From positions 1,498,001 through 1,562,000 of the forward strand of contig NZ_CP152276.1 of the NCBI RefSeq assembly GCF_038719015.1: a DNA stretch of 64,000 bases. Reading direction: 5' to 3'. Source of the stretch: Nguyenibacter vanlangensis. Lineage in GTDB: Bacteria > Pseudomonadota > Alphaproteobacteria > Acetobacterales > Acetobacteraceae. The notes beneath the pieces are model-generated. The model saw nothing but the letters and a program-made list of their open reading frames with translations, made no database searches and had not been told where the DNA came from. Below, one piece after another: positions 33,534 to 41,316 of the stretch (within the stretch, counting starts at the first letter, position 1; every line of letters begins with the position of its first letter). The position numbers and the translations under genes are program-made.

Positions 33534-34664
33534 GTGAAATACATGACGGAATATCGCGACGGGCATCTGGCCCGTGCGCTTGCCGAGACGCTGGCGCGCG
33601 AGGCCGATCCGCACCGCGATTATCGGATCATGGAATTCTGCGGTGGTCATACCCACGCCATCGCACGATACGGTATCGAGGATCTGCTGCCACGCAATGT
33701 ACGGATGGTCCATGGCCCCGGTTGCCCGATCTGCGTCCTGCCCGTCGGCCGGATCGAGGATGCGATCCGGCTGGCCGGGCAACCCGGCATCACGCTATGC
33801 ACCTATGCCGACCTGATGCGCGTCCCGACCCCGGACGGCGGCAGCCTGCTGCGGGCCCGCGCGGCCGGGGCCGATATCCGGATGGTGTATTCCACGCACG
33901 ACGCCCTGCAGATTGCCGAGACCGAACCGGAACGCCGGATTGTCTTTCTGGCGGTGGGTTTCGAGACGACGACGCCGCCCACCGCCCTTGCAATCCTTCA
34001 CTCTAAGGAAAGGAATATTTTTAATTTCAGTATATTGTGCAACCATGTTCTGACACCGCCGGCCATCCGCGCCATTCTCGACAATCAGGACGTGGCGATC
34101 GATGGGTTGGTCGGCCCGGCACATGTCAGCACGGTCATCGGCACGTCTCCCTATGAGGACATCGCGGCACGCTTTTCAAAACCCGTTGTCGTGACGGGGT
34201 TCGAACCGCTGGACGTGCTGCAGGGGATCGTCATGCTGGTCCGGCAGATGAACGCGGGGCGCTGCGTCGTCGAAAACCAGTATCGCCGTGCGGTGATACG
34301 GGGCGGCAATCTCCTTGCCCAGCGGGCCATTGCCGATGTCTTCGAGATTCGCGAATCGTTCGCATGGCGTGGGCTGTGCGAGATTCCATACAGCGCATTG
34401 CGCCTGAACGACCGCCATGCCGCATTCGATGCCGAACGGCGATACGGCATTACCACCCTGCCGGCCGCGGACAATCCTGCCTGCGCCTGCGGCGACGTAT
34501 TGCGCGGCGTACGAAAACCGACCGATTGCCGTCTGTTTGGTACGGTCTGCTCGCCGGAAACGCCGATCGGTTCCTGCATGGTCTCGCCCGAAGGCGCCTG
34601 CGCCGCCCATTGGACCTATAAACGATTTCGAGACAGGACGCCGCCAGGTGCGCGGGACCGATGA
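33534..34664 (+). CDS. hypD: iron-centre assembly protein HypD
   Basis: A HypD of about 376 residues, the scaffold on which the Fe(CN)2CO unit is built. Signatures are MEFCGGHTHAI, VHGPGCPICVLP, AVGFETTTPPTA, VTGFEPLDVLQG and the C-terminal [4Fe-4S] cysteines in CACGDVLRG, CRLFGTVC and GSCMVSPEGACAAHW. The frame opens with GTG 33534; ATG 33543 is a possible start. The stop overlaps hypE by four bases. Confidence 0.93.
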   Translation: MKYMTEYRDGHLARALAETLAREADPHRDYRIMEFCGGHTHAIARYGIEDLLPRNVRMVHGPGCPICVLPVGRIEDAIRLAGQPGITLCTYADLMRVPTPDGGSLLRARAAGADIRMVYSTHDALQIAETEPERRIVFLAVGFETTTPPTALAILHSKERNIFNFSILCNHVLTPPAIRAILDNQDVAIDGLVGPAHVSTVIGTSPYEDIAARFSKPVVVTGFEPLDVLQGIVMLVRQMNAGRCVVENQYRRAVIRGGNLLAQRAIADVFEIRESFAWRGLCEIPYSALRLNDRHAAFDAERRYGITTLPAADNPACACGDVLRGVRKPTDCRLFGTVCSPETPIGSCMVSPEGACAAHWTYKRFRDRTPPGARDR

Positions 34665-35710
34665 GCAGGCAGGTCCCCCGCCAACGCCGGCTCGACATCG
34701 CCAATGGCCGCGTCGACCTGTCGCACGGGGCCGGCGGCCGGGCCATGGCGCAACTGATCGATGAGATCTTCCGCGCGGCATTTTCCAACCCTTTGCTCGA
34801 CCAGGCTAATGATTGCGCCGTCTTCCCGGTGACCGGCGGCCATATCGCGCTCTCCACCGATTCATATGTCGTATCGCCGATCTTCTTCCCCGGCGGCGAT
34901 ATCGGATCCCTGGCCGTGCACGGCACGATCAACGACCTGGCGATGGCCGGTTCCGTCCCGGTGTACATGGCCGCGGGATTCGTGATCGAAGAGGGATTTC
35001 CGTTGCGTGACCTGCAGCGGATCGCCGCCAGCATGGGAACGGCCAGCCGCGCGTCGGATGTTGCGATCGTAACCGGCGACATCAAGGTCGTCGAACGCGG
35101 CAAGGCGGACGGCGTGTTCATCACGACGACCGGGGTCGGACGCATCCCTCCTGGGGTTGCGTTGTCAGGTGATCAGGCCCGGCCGGGGGACAAGGTACTG
35201 GTCTCCGGCTTCCTGGGCGATCATGGGGCCGCGATCATGTCCAAACGCGCCGGCCTGGGTTTCGAAACCGACATCCTGTCCGATAGCGCGGCACTTCATA
35301 CCCTCGTCGCCGAGATGATCCGCGCATCCGGCAGCGCGCTCCGACTGCTGCGCGATCCGACGCGCGGCGGCATCGGCGCGACGCTGAACGAGATCGCGCA
35401 TCAATCATCCGTCGGCATAATGCTGCGGGAAGAGGCCATACCCGTGCGGGAAAACGTGGCCGCCGCTTGCGAACTTCTTGGCCTGGACCCGCTCTATGTC
35501 GCCAGCGAAGGCAAATTGATCGCGATCGTCGCCCCCCAGGAGGCGACGCGCCTGTTGCAGGCGATGCGGAAGCATCCTCTGGGCCGCGATGCCTGCATCA
35601 TCGGAGACGTGATCGAAGACCCAGACCATTTCGTGCAGATGACGACCGGATTCGGTGGCGGACGGATCGTGGACTGGCTGTTCGGCGAACATCTGCCGCG
35701 AATCTGCTGA
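34661..35710 (+). CDS. hypE: carbamoyl dehydratase HypE
   Basis: A 349-residue HypE. It has the PurM-type ATP-binding fold (LSHGAGGRAMAQLI, DSYVVSPIFFPGGDIG, GDIKVVERGKADG, LRDPTRGGIG) and ends in the conserved PRIC, whose last cysteine takes the carbamoyl group from HypF and dehydrates it to cyanide. It is the last gene of the maturation set; hypA to hypE are all present once. Confidence 0.94.
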   Translation: MSRQVPRQRRLDIANGRVDLSHGAGGRAMAQLIDEIFRAAFSNPLLDQANDCAVFPVTGGHIALSTDSYVVSPIFFPGGDIGSLAVHGTINDLAMAGSVPVYMAAGFVIEEGFPLRDLQRIAASMGTASRASDVAIVTGDIKVVERGKADGVFITTTGVGRIPPGVALSGDQARPGDKVLVSGFLGDHGAAIMSKRAGLGFETDILSDSAALHTLVAEMIRASGSALRLLRDPTRGGIGATLNEIAHQSSVGIMLREEAIPVRENVAAACELLGLDPLYVASEGKLIAIVAPQEATRLLQAMRKHPLGRDACIIGDVIEDPDHFVQMTTGFGGGRIVDWLFGEHLPRIC

Positions 35711-35758
35711 CGCGGCCGGGTCCTCCGTCCTCCATCCCCCGGGCCCGTCATCCCGTGG

Positions 35759-36184
35759 TCAGCCTTTCGACCTGTCCGCGGCAACACACGGGAAATGTTG
35801 CTTCGCCCGCTCGTACAGGCTGCCCGGCCGATGCATCGGCAATTTCAGCACGTAATTCCGAACGGCACGCGGCAGATGCACGACCAGATACGCAATAGCC
35901 TGCTGCTCGGAAATATCCGCCAGGGCCAGAAGTTTCCGCATGTCTTCTGGCGGGATCAGGACATGGATCATCCCGGGGGCCGCCTCGGGCGGATGGGGCT
36001 GGCACCCCCAGCCGCGCACCTGGTCATAGATCGCCGCGTCGGCGGCCCGGCTCAGCAGCCCGTACACCCCCTGGCCCGGCTTGTCCGCGTCGAGATATTG
36101 CTCCAGGGCCGCGGCAAACCTGTGCCGCTGGTCGGGTGTCAGGGCTGCCGCTTCCATGCCGGCGTTGGGTAATCCTTGTTCCAT
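35759..36184 (-). CDS. hypothetical protein, 141 residues
   Basis: I do not recognise this protein. From ATG 36184, with an AGGAGA-type site just upstream, it is soluble and mostly helical: LTPDQRHRFAAALEQYLDADKPGQGVYGLL in the first third, WGCQPHPPEAAPGMIHVLIPPEDMRKLLALADISEQQAIAYLV in the middle and a basic tail. There is no signal peptide or membrane segment. It is encoded tail to tail with hypE and 79 bases before the acyltransferase gene on the same strand, so it belongs by position to the persistence gene group. Coding is supported by the start context and sensible amino-acid composition. Confidence 0.6.
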   Translation of the reverse strand: MEQGLPNAGMEAAALTPDQRHRFAAALEQYLDADKPGQGVYGLLSRAADAAIYDQVRGWGCQPHPPEAAPGMIHVLIPPEDMRKLLALADISEQQAIAYLVVHLPRAVRNYVLKLPMHRPGSLYERAKQHFPCVAADRSKG

Positions 36185-36263
36185 GCTGCGTTTCTCCTTT
36201 CCCTTTCCAACCTCATGAAGCGCATGACAGATCTTGGAAAATCCGCGCCGATGCCGACCAAAA

Positions 36264-37655
36264 TCAGGTTTTTTCCCCGGCATGACGGACCAGAAGCAGC
36301 GCGATCGCGCATGACCCGAGACGGGCCAGCGTCTTGTCGGCACGACTGGTCAGAATGATCGGTACCCGGGCGCCGAGCGCTATGCCCGCCATCTGGGCAT
36401 CGGCCAGATATTCCAGTTCCTTGGCCAGCATGTTCCCCGCTTCCAGGTCCGGCACGACGAAGATGTCCGCATGCCCCGCGACGGGCGAGACGATCCCCTT
36501 GGCCTTCGCCGCCATGACCGAGACCGCGTTGTCGAACGCGAGCGGACCGTCCAGTATGCCGCCGGTAATCTGGCCACGTTCAGCCATCTTGCATAAGGCG
36601 GCCGCATCGAGCGTTGAACGAAGAGCCTCGGTCACCGTTTCCACGGCGGACAGGATCGCAACCCGGGGACACGGAATGCCCAACGCATGGGCCAGCGCGA
36701 TCGCGTTCTGGACGATATCCCGTTTGTCGGAAAGTGTCGGGTCGATATTGACCGCGGCGTCGGTCAGCAGGATCGGGCGCGGATAGAACGGCGCGTCGAT
36801 CGCGAACACGTGGCTGAGCCGCCGTTCGGTCCGCAAGCCGTGATCGCGGTCCAGAACGGCGCGAAGCAGCACGTCCGTGTGCAGCGCCCCCTTCATCAGG
36901 GCCTCGGCCCGTGCCTCGCGGGCCAAGCGGACCGCGGCTTGCGCTGCCTCCTCGGGCCGATCCGCCGGGACGATTTCGTACCCCGACACATCGACCTGCG
37001 CCCGCGCGGCCTCGGCGCGTATCCTGTCTTCCGGACCGATCAGGATAGGCTCTATCAGATTGGCGCGCGCGGCCTCCATGGCACCGAGAAGGGAGATCGT
37101 CTCCACCGGATAGATGACGGCCGTCCTGATCGGCGCCAGCCCCCGGGTCAGGGCGATCAGCCGTTCGTACCGGCGCCCCTTGCCCGACGACAATTGATCC
37201 GATCGGGTCTCGCGAAGGCGCGATATCTTCTCGGTCGGCGCGATGATCTCGGCACGCCCACGGGCGACGATCTCGCCCCGCTGGTTCGTTGCCAGGCAGT
37301 CCATGCCGACGATGCCGTCCCGCGCATCCTTCGCCGTCACCGTCAAGGTCACCGTCATCGTATCGCCCAGCGCGATCGCGCGTTCGAAGTGAAGGCTCTG
37401 CGCGGCATATTTGCTGCCCAGGCCGGGAAGCCGGGTCGCGACCAGCGCCGAAACCAATGCGGGCAGCCACATTCCCTGGGCGGCGACATCATAGAACGGC
37501 TCGCTGCGGGCGGCCGCTTCGTCGATCGCGGCAGGGCACATATGCCGCGCCATCGTCGAGAATATCTGCATGTCCTTATAGGTCAGCGTGTGGGTCACGC
37601 TGGCCGCCTCCCCCGGCGCGATCGCATCGAATACGCGGTTTTCGATCGGCTGCAT
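36264..37655 (-). CDS. MaoC-like / phosphate acyltransferase fusion
   Basis: A 463-residue bifunctional protein. Residues 1-145 are a MaoC-like hot-dog domain (VTHTLTYKDMQIFSTMARHMCPAAID...), and residues 165-463 are a phosphate acetyl/butyryltransferase domain (RYERLIALTRGLAPIRTAVIYP, ILIGPEDRI, MKGALHTDVLLRAVL, ITGGILDGPLAFDNAVS, LEAGNMLAKELEYLADA). The second part makes acyl-phosphate from acyl-CoA, a route to ATP if an acyl kinase is present; none is visible here. ATG 37655 follows GAGAGGGG. It fits with low-oxygen energy metabolism and lies between the hydrogenase genes and hsp20. Confidence 0.88.
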   Translation of the reverse strand: MQPIENRVFDAIAPGEAASVTHTLTYKDMQIFSTMARHMCPAAIDEAAARSEPFYDVAAQGMWLPALVSALVATRLPGLGSKYAAQSLHFERAIALGDTMTVTLTVTAKDARDGIVGMDCLATNQRGEIVARGRAEIIAPTEKISRLRETRSDQLSSGKGRRYERLIALTRGLAPIRTAVIYPVETISLLGAMEAARANLIEPILIGPEDRIRAEAARAQVDVSGYEIVPADRPEEAAQAAVRLAREARAEALMKGALHTDVLLRAVLDRDHGLRTERRLSHVFAIDAPFYPRPILLTDAAVNIDPTLSDKRDIVQNAIALAHALGIPCPRVAILSAVETVTEALRSTLDAAALCKMAERGQITGGILDGPLAFDNAVSVMAAKAKGIVSPVAGHADIFVVPDLEAGNMLAKELEYLADAQMAGIALGARVPIILTSRADKTLARLGSCAIALLLVRHAGEKT

Positions 37656-37898
37656 CCCCTCTCGACCCTTGCCTTGCGCGCGCGTGCGACACCGCGCATC
37701 GCCGCTTGCCGCGGCATCCGACAGATAGGGATCCTTCTCCGCGCGGATCAGTGTCCGCCCCTCGATTTTTTCGACACGACACAAAGCACGCAGCCGGTGC
37801 TTCGGGTGACAACTTACCGCCGGATCCCGCGTTCCCTAGCCCCAGAGACCAGCTTGCCCCCTGCCTGGTACTCGCAGTGCGAAGACATGGAGATTCCC

Positions 37899-38432
37899 AT
37901 GGCAGACCCCAACAAACTCGCGATCAAACCGGAATCCAGGCCCGCAAAACCGCTACGGGCGGCATCCTGGCCGGCGCTCGATACGTTGCGCCGCGAACTG
38001 GACCGCAGGTTTGACGAACTCCCGTCGGGGTGGTGGCGCCGTCCCTTTGGCCGTTCATCGGGCCTCGATATGTTCTGGCCGCGGGGCGAGGGCCTCGACA
38101 TCGCGCCTCCGATCGACATTCTCGACCGGGACAACCGCTATGAAATCACCGTCGAGCTTCCCGGAATGGACGAGACCGACGTCGAGGTCAAAACGACGAA
38201 TGACACTTTGATCATTCGCGGTGAAAAACATGAAGAAAAAGAAGAGAAGAAGAACAATTATTACCACTCCGAGCGACGCTTCGGCACGTTCCTGCGCTCC
38301 TTCCAGATCCCTGACGAGGTGGATGTCGGGGCGATCGAAGCATCCTTCAGCAAGGGCGTGCTGACGGTGACCCTGCCCAAGACGGCCGAGGCCCAGAAGA
38401 ACGAACAGGTCATCCCCATCAAACATACCTGA
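37899..38432 (+). CDS. Hsp20-family small heat-shock protein
   Basis: A 177-residue small heat-shock protein. The alpha-crystallin domain covers about residues 70-165 (APPIDILDRDNRYEITVELPGMDETDVEV, RSFQIPDEVDVGAIEASFSKGVLTVTLPK), and the C-terminal VIPIKHT contains the I-x-I assembly motif. ATG 37899 is preferred because GGAG lies seven bases ahead; an in-frame ATG at 37887 would add four residues. It prevents protein aggregation without ATP. It is divergent from the acyltransferase gene. Confidence 0.9.
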   Translation: MADPNKLAIKPESRPAKPLRAASWPALDTLRRELDRRFDELPSGWWRRPFGRSSGLDMFWPRGEGLDIAPPIDILDRDNRYEITVELPGMDETDVEVKTTNDTLIIRGEKHEEKEEKKNNYYHSERRFGTFLRSFQIPDEVDVGAIEASFSKGVLTVTLPKTAEAQKNEQVIPIKHT

Positions 38433-38504
38433 ACACGACCGCGACGGAGACGCCGGAACCGGCGGCAGGAATGCCGCAACACGGTACGGGATCGTGCCCC
38501 CGGC

Positions 38505-39641
38505 TCAGGCCGCGGAGTGCGGCCCCGTGCCGTGTGACGTCCTGCCCTGGTGCTGGAACAGCAGGCTGCCGACGAATTCCTGGAACGGCTCGTGGGAGAT
38601 GCCGTCATGCCCGTCCACCACATGGGAACCTGCACGCACGATCCAGAAGGGCGTCCCCGGCCGGTTGGCATTGCCGGTCGGGGTCAATGAAAACATTTCG
38701 CCATCGACGGGACCCCTCAACCGGTGCGTGCGAAATGGGCGGATATTTCCGATCGTGCGCCCCAGGCATCTGCGCTCCAGCCGGGACCGGCAGCGTTGCA
38801 TCATGCGGGCCGCGGCATGTCCCAGCGGAAACAGGATGCGGTCGGGCCAGTCATTGCGCGCCGACACACATACGAAGACCGGTGGCGTGTCATGACCATG
38901 CAGAGGGACGCCCGGCCGCCGCAGGATGTCGTAGATCGGCAGATAGCGTGTCGCTTCCAGCACGGGGTTGATCAGCAGGACCAGATCTGCGAACCGGGGC
39001 GAATCCTGCGGGTCCGGCGAGGACGCATATTCGATCAGCGACTGGCTCAAGACCGAGTACACGATCATCCCGCCGAAACTATGACCGATGACGGCAAGCA
39101 GGGGGCACCCGCCTGCCGCGCGTCTAGCATCACGATACCGCCGCAACAGCCCGAACAATTCGCGTACCGACCCGCCGGCAACCCGCCGCCCTGCCGCCTG
39201 GCGCCCCCAGAAAGTGAGATATTCGAGCACGGGATGAAAAAGCGTCCGGCCGCGCCACCCGACGAATATCCCCAGAATGGAGCGGGGACGGGCCGGGTTC
39301 AATTGCCGTTCGTGCCGCGCGGCGATCGACAGGACATGCCGAAAACCCAGCAGACCGGCATCCAGGGGATCGGCGTTATGGTTCCAGCCATGAACAAAGA
39401 CGACGATGACGGCGTCCGTGTCCTGACGGACCAGACGGGCGACCTGGTCCGCCAGGGCGGCCATCTGCGCGCGTTCATAATAGCAGCCCTGGTCGTCGAA
39501 TTCGACGATGGCCAGTTCGTAATCACCCGAGGCATCGGCGACGAACCCGCGACGATCGGGCTGCCGCGGGCAATTGCCGATCAGCAATCGCCGGCGCCTT
39601 TCGGATATCTGCCCCTGCCCGGCCGGACTGTATTGAAGCAT
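38505..39641 (-). CDS. alpha/beta hydrolase
   Basis: A 378-residue protein with an alpha/beta-hydrolase core. FVHGWNHNADP marks the oxyanion-hole strand, GHSFGGMIVYSVL is the nucleophile elbow (serine), and SHVVDGHDGISHEPFQEFV near the end supplies the probable histidine. It lacks a signal peptide or clear membrane segment. The layout resembles bacterial DUF900-like or GPI-inositol-deacylase-like lipases of unknown substrate. A GGAGG site precedes ATG 39641; the frame continues upstream without another good start. Confidence 0.78.
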   Translation of the reverse strand: MLQYSPAGQGQISERRRRLLIGNCPRQPDRRGFVADASGDYELAIVEFDDQGCYYERAQMAALADQVARLVRQDTDAVIVVFVHGWNHNADPLDAGLLGFRHVLSIAARHERQLNPARPRSILGIFVGWRGRTLFHPVLEYLTFWGRQAAGRRVAGGSVRELFGLLRRYRDARRAAGGCPLLAVIGHSFGGMIVYSVLSQSLIEYASSPDPQDSPRFADLVLLINPVLEATRYLPIYDILRRPGVPLHGHDTPPVFVCVSARNDWPDRILFPLGHAAARMMQRCRSRLERRCLGRTIGNIRPFRTHRLRGPVDGEMFSLTPTGNANRPGTPFWIVRAGSHVVDGHDGISHEPFQEFVGSLLFQHQGRTSHGTGPHSAA

Positions 39642-39795
39642 GGTGGCCTCCGCACGGATGCGACATGCCCGAAGAAAAGGATGACCCAAAACCGGCGGAT
39701 CGGCCCGTGCCAATCCACTCTAAGTGTAGCGAGAGGCCCCAGGTTCAAGGGAACACGAAACCGTCACATGATCCGGCTTCGCGGCATCCAACTCT

Positions 39796-41100
39796 TCAGA
39801 ACCATCCCAGGACCATCTCGACGGTTGAAACCGCCATCACGAAGGTCGCGATCCATCCAAGCGCCAATATGGTCTTGCTGACCACGAATTTTCCCAATGT
39901 CAGGCGCCGCCCCCCGAGCAGAAGCAGGACGGCCATCAGCGGCGCGGCGACGACGCCGTTCAGGACGGCACACCAGAACAGCGCCTTCATGGGGCTGAGG
40001 GGGGAGAACTGGATGACCAGCGCCGCCAGGACACTGACGATGATGACACCATAGAAGCCGCGCGCGTCGGTCGCCTTGCGTTCCAGCCCCCATTGCCAGT
40101 TCATCGCCTCCGAAAAGCCATAGGCCGCCGATCCGGCCAGGACAGGGACACCGATCAGGCCGACCCCCCAGATACCGACCGCGAACAGGTAATAGGCGAA
40201 GTCACCCGCCAGGGGCCGGAGCGCATCGGCGGCCTGTGCCGCCGTTTCGATCCGGGTGACGCCGTGCGCATGCAGCGTCACCGCCGTCGCAAGGATGATG
40301 AAATACGCGGTCACATCCGAATAGAACATGCCGCTCCATGTATCCCACGAAATGCGGCGCAGCTCGCCGGCGGCGCCCATGTCATCGGTCAGCAGGGGTT
40401 CCGCGTGATGAATCCGCAGATCCTCCACTTCTTCCGAGGCCTGCCAGAAGAACAGATACGGGCTGATCGTCGTGCCGAACACGCCCAGCACCATTTCGGC
40501 GGTACGTCCATCCCAGGTCACATGGGGCCGGATCGTCCGCATCGCGACGTCGTGCCAGGGCACATGAACGATCATGGCCACGATGAAATAGGACAACAGG
40601 GAAAGCGTAAGCCATTTCAGAAAATATACATATCGGTGATACGGGACGAAGACCTGCAGCACAAGGGTGACGATCACCCAGAATATGGCTGCAAGCTGCT
40701 TGTTCAGGCCGGTGACCAAAGAGGTGACGTCGCCCATCGCGGCGATGTCGGCCGCGATGTTGAGCGTATTGGCAAGCAGCAGCAGGCCGGTGACGGCCAG
40801 CAGCACCGGGGCGGGAAACGCGGTCTTGATATTGGCCGCCAGGCCACGCCCGGTGACCCGGCCGATGCGCGCGCAGACCAACTGGATCGCCGCCATCAGC
40901 GGAAATGCCAGCGGCATCGTCCAGAGCATGTCCAGACCGAAGGTGGCCCCTGCGTGCGAATAGGTGGCAATTCCGCTGGGATCGTCGTCCGCGACCCCGG
41001 TAATCAGGCCGGGTCCCACCCGCGTGATGGGACTCTTTCTGATACGGGCCCCGATTTTGGCTAGGCGGCCCTTCATTCCCCGCTGTCCCAGGATCGTCAT
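39796..41100 (-). CDS. Nramp-like metal transporter with altered metal site
   Basis: A 434-residue Nramp-superfamily protein with about eleven membrane segments. In canonical manganese/iron Nramps segment 1 has DPGN and segment 6 has MPH; here they read DDDPSGIATYS and GTTISPYLFFWQ, so the Asn and Met ligands are replaced. This variant is common in a separate bacterial branch whose ion is not settled. ATG 41100 is preferred, with ATG 41076 possible. The neighbouring P1B-5 ATPase on the same strand suggests a joint role in nickel or iron balance around the hydrogenase, which is inference. The 216-base gap upstream (41101-41316) shows nothing recognisable. Confidence 0.85.
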   Translation of the reverse strand: MTILGQRGMKGRLAKIGARIRKSPITRVGPGLITGVADDDPSGIATYSHAGATFGLDMLWTMPLAFPLMAAIQLVCARIGRVTGRGLAANIKTAFPAPVLLAVTGLLLLANTLNIAADIAAMGDVTSLVTGLNKQLAAIFWVIVTLVLQVFVPYHRYVYFLKWLTLSLLSYFIVAMIVHVPWHDVAMRTIRPHVTWDGRTAEMVLGVFGTTISPYLFFWQASEEVEDLRIHHAEPLLTDDMGAAGELRRISWDTWSGMFYSDVTAYFIILATAVTLHAHGVTRIETAAQAADALRPLAGDFAYYLFAVGIWGVGLIGVPVLAGSAAYGFSEAMNWQWGLERKATDARGFYGVIIVSVLAALVIQFSPLSPMKALFWCAVLNGVVAAPLMAVLLLLGGRRLTLGKFVVSKTILALGWIATFVMAVSTVEMVLGWF

Positions 41101-41316
41101 GTTCTGTTCAGTTTCCGATGTTCCGAACGCCCCCCGGTTACGGTGAACTCGTTCGTAGCGGGCCTCGTCCCTCGCAGCGTACGACAGGCAGACGGCTTCG
41201 CAAAGCGCCGCAAACACATAATCTCCCGACAAACACATAATCTTCAGCCAGCCGCTCCGGCAGACGCGCCACCGGCAGGTGATCGGCCGCGCCGGGGGAT
41301 GGGCGCGCCCTGTCCC

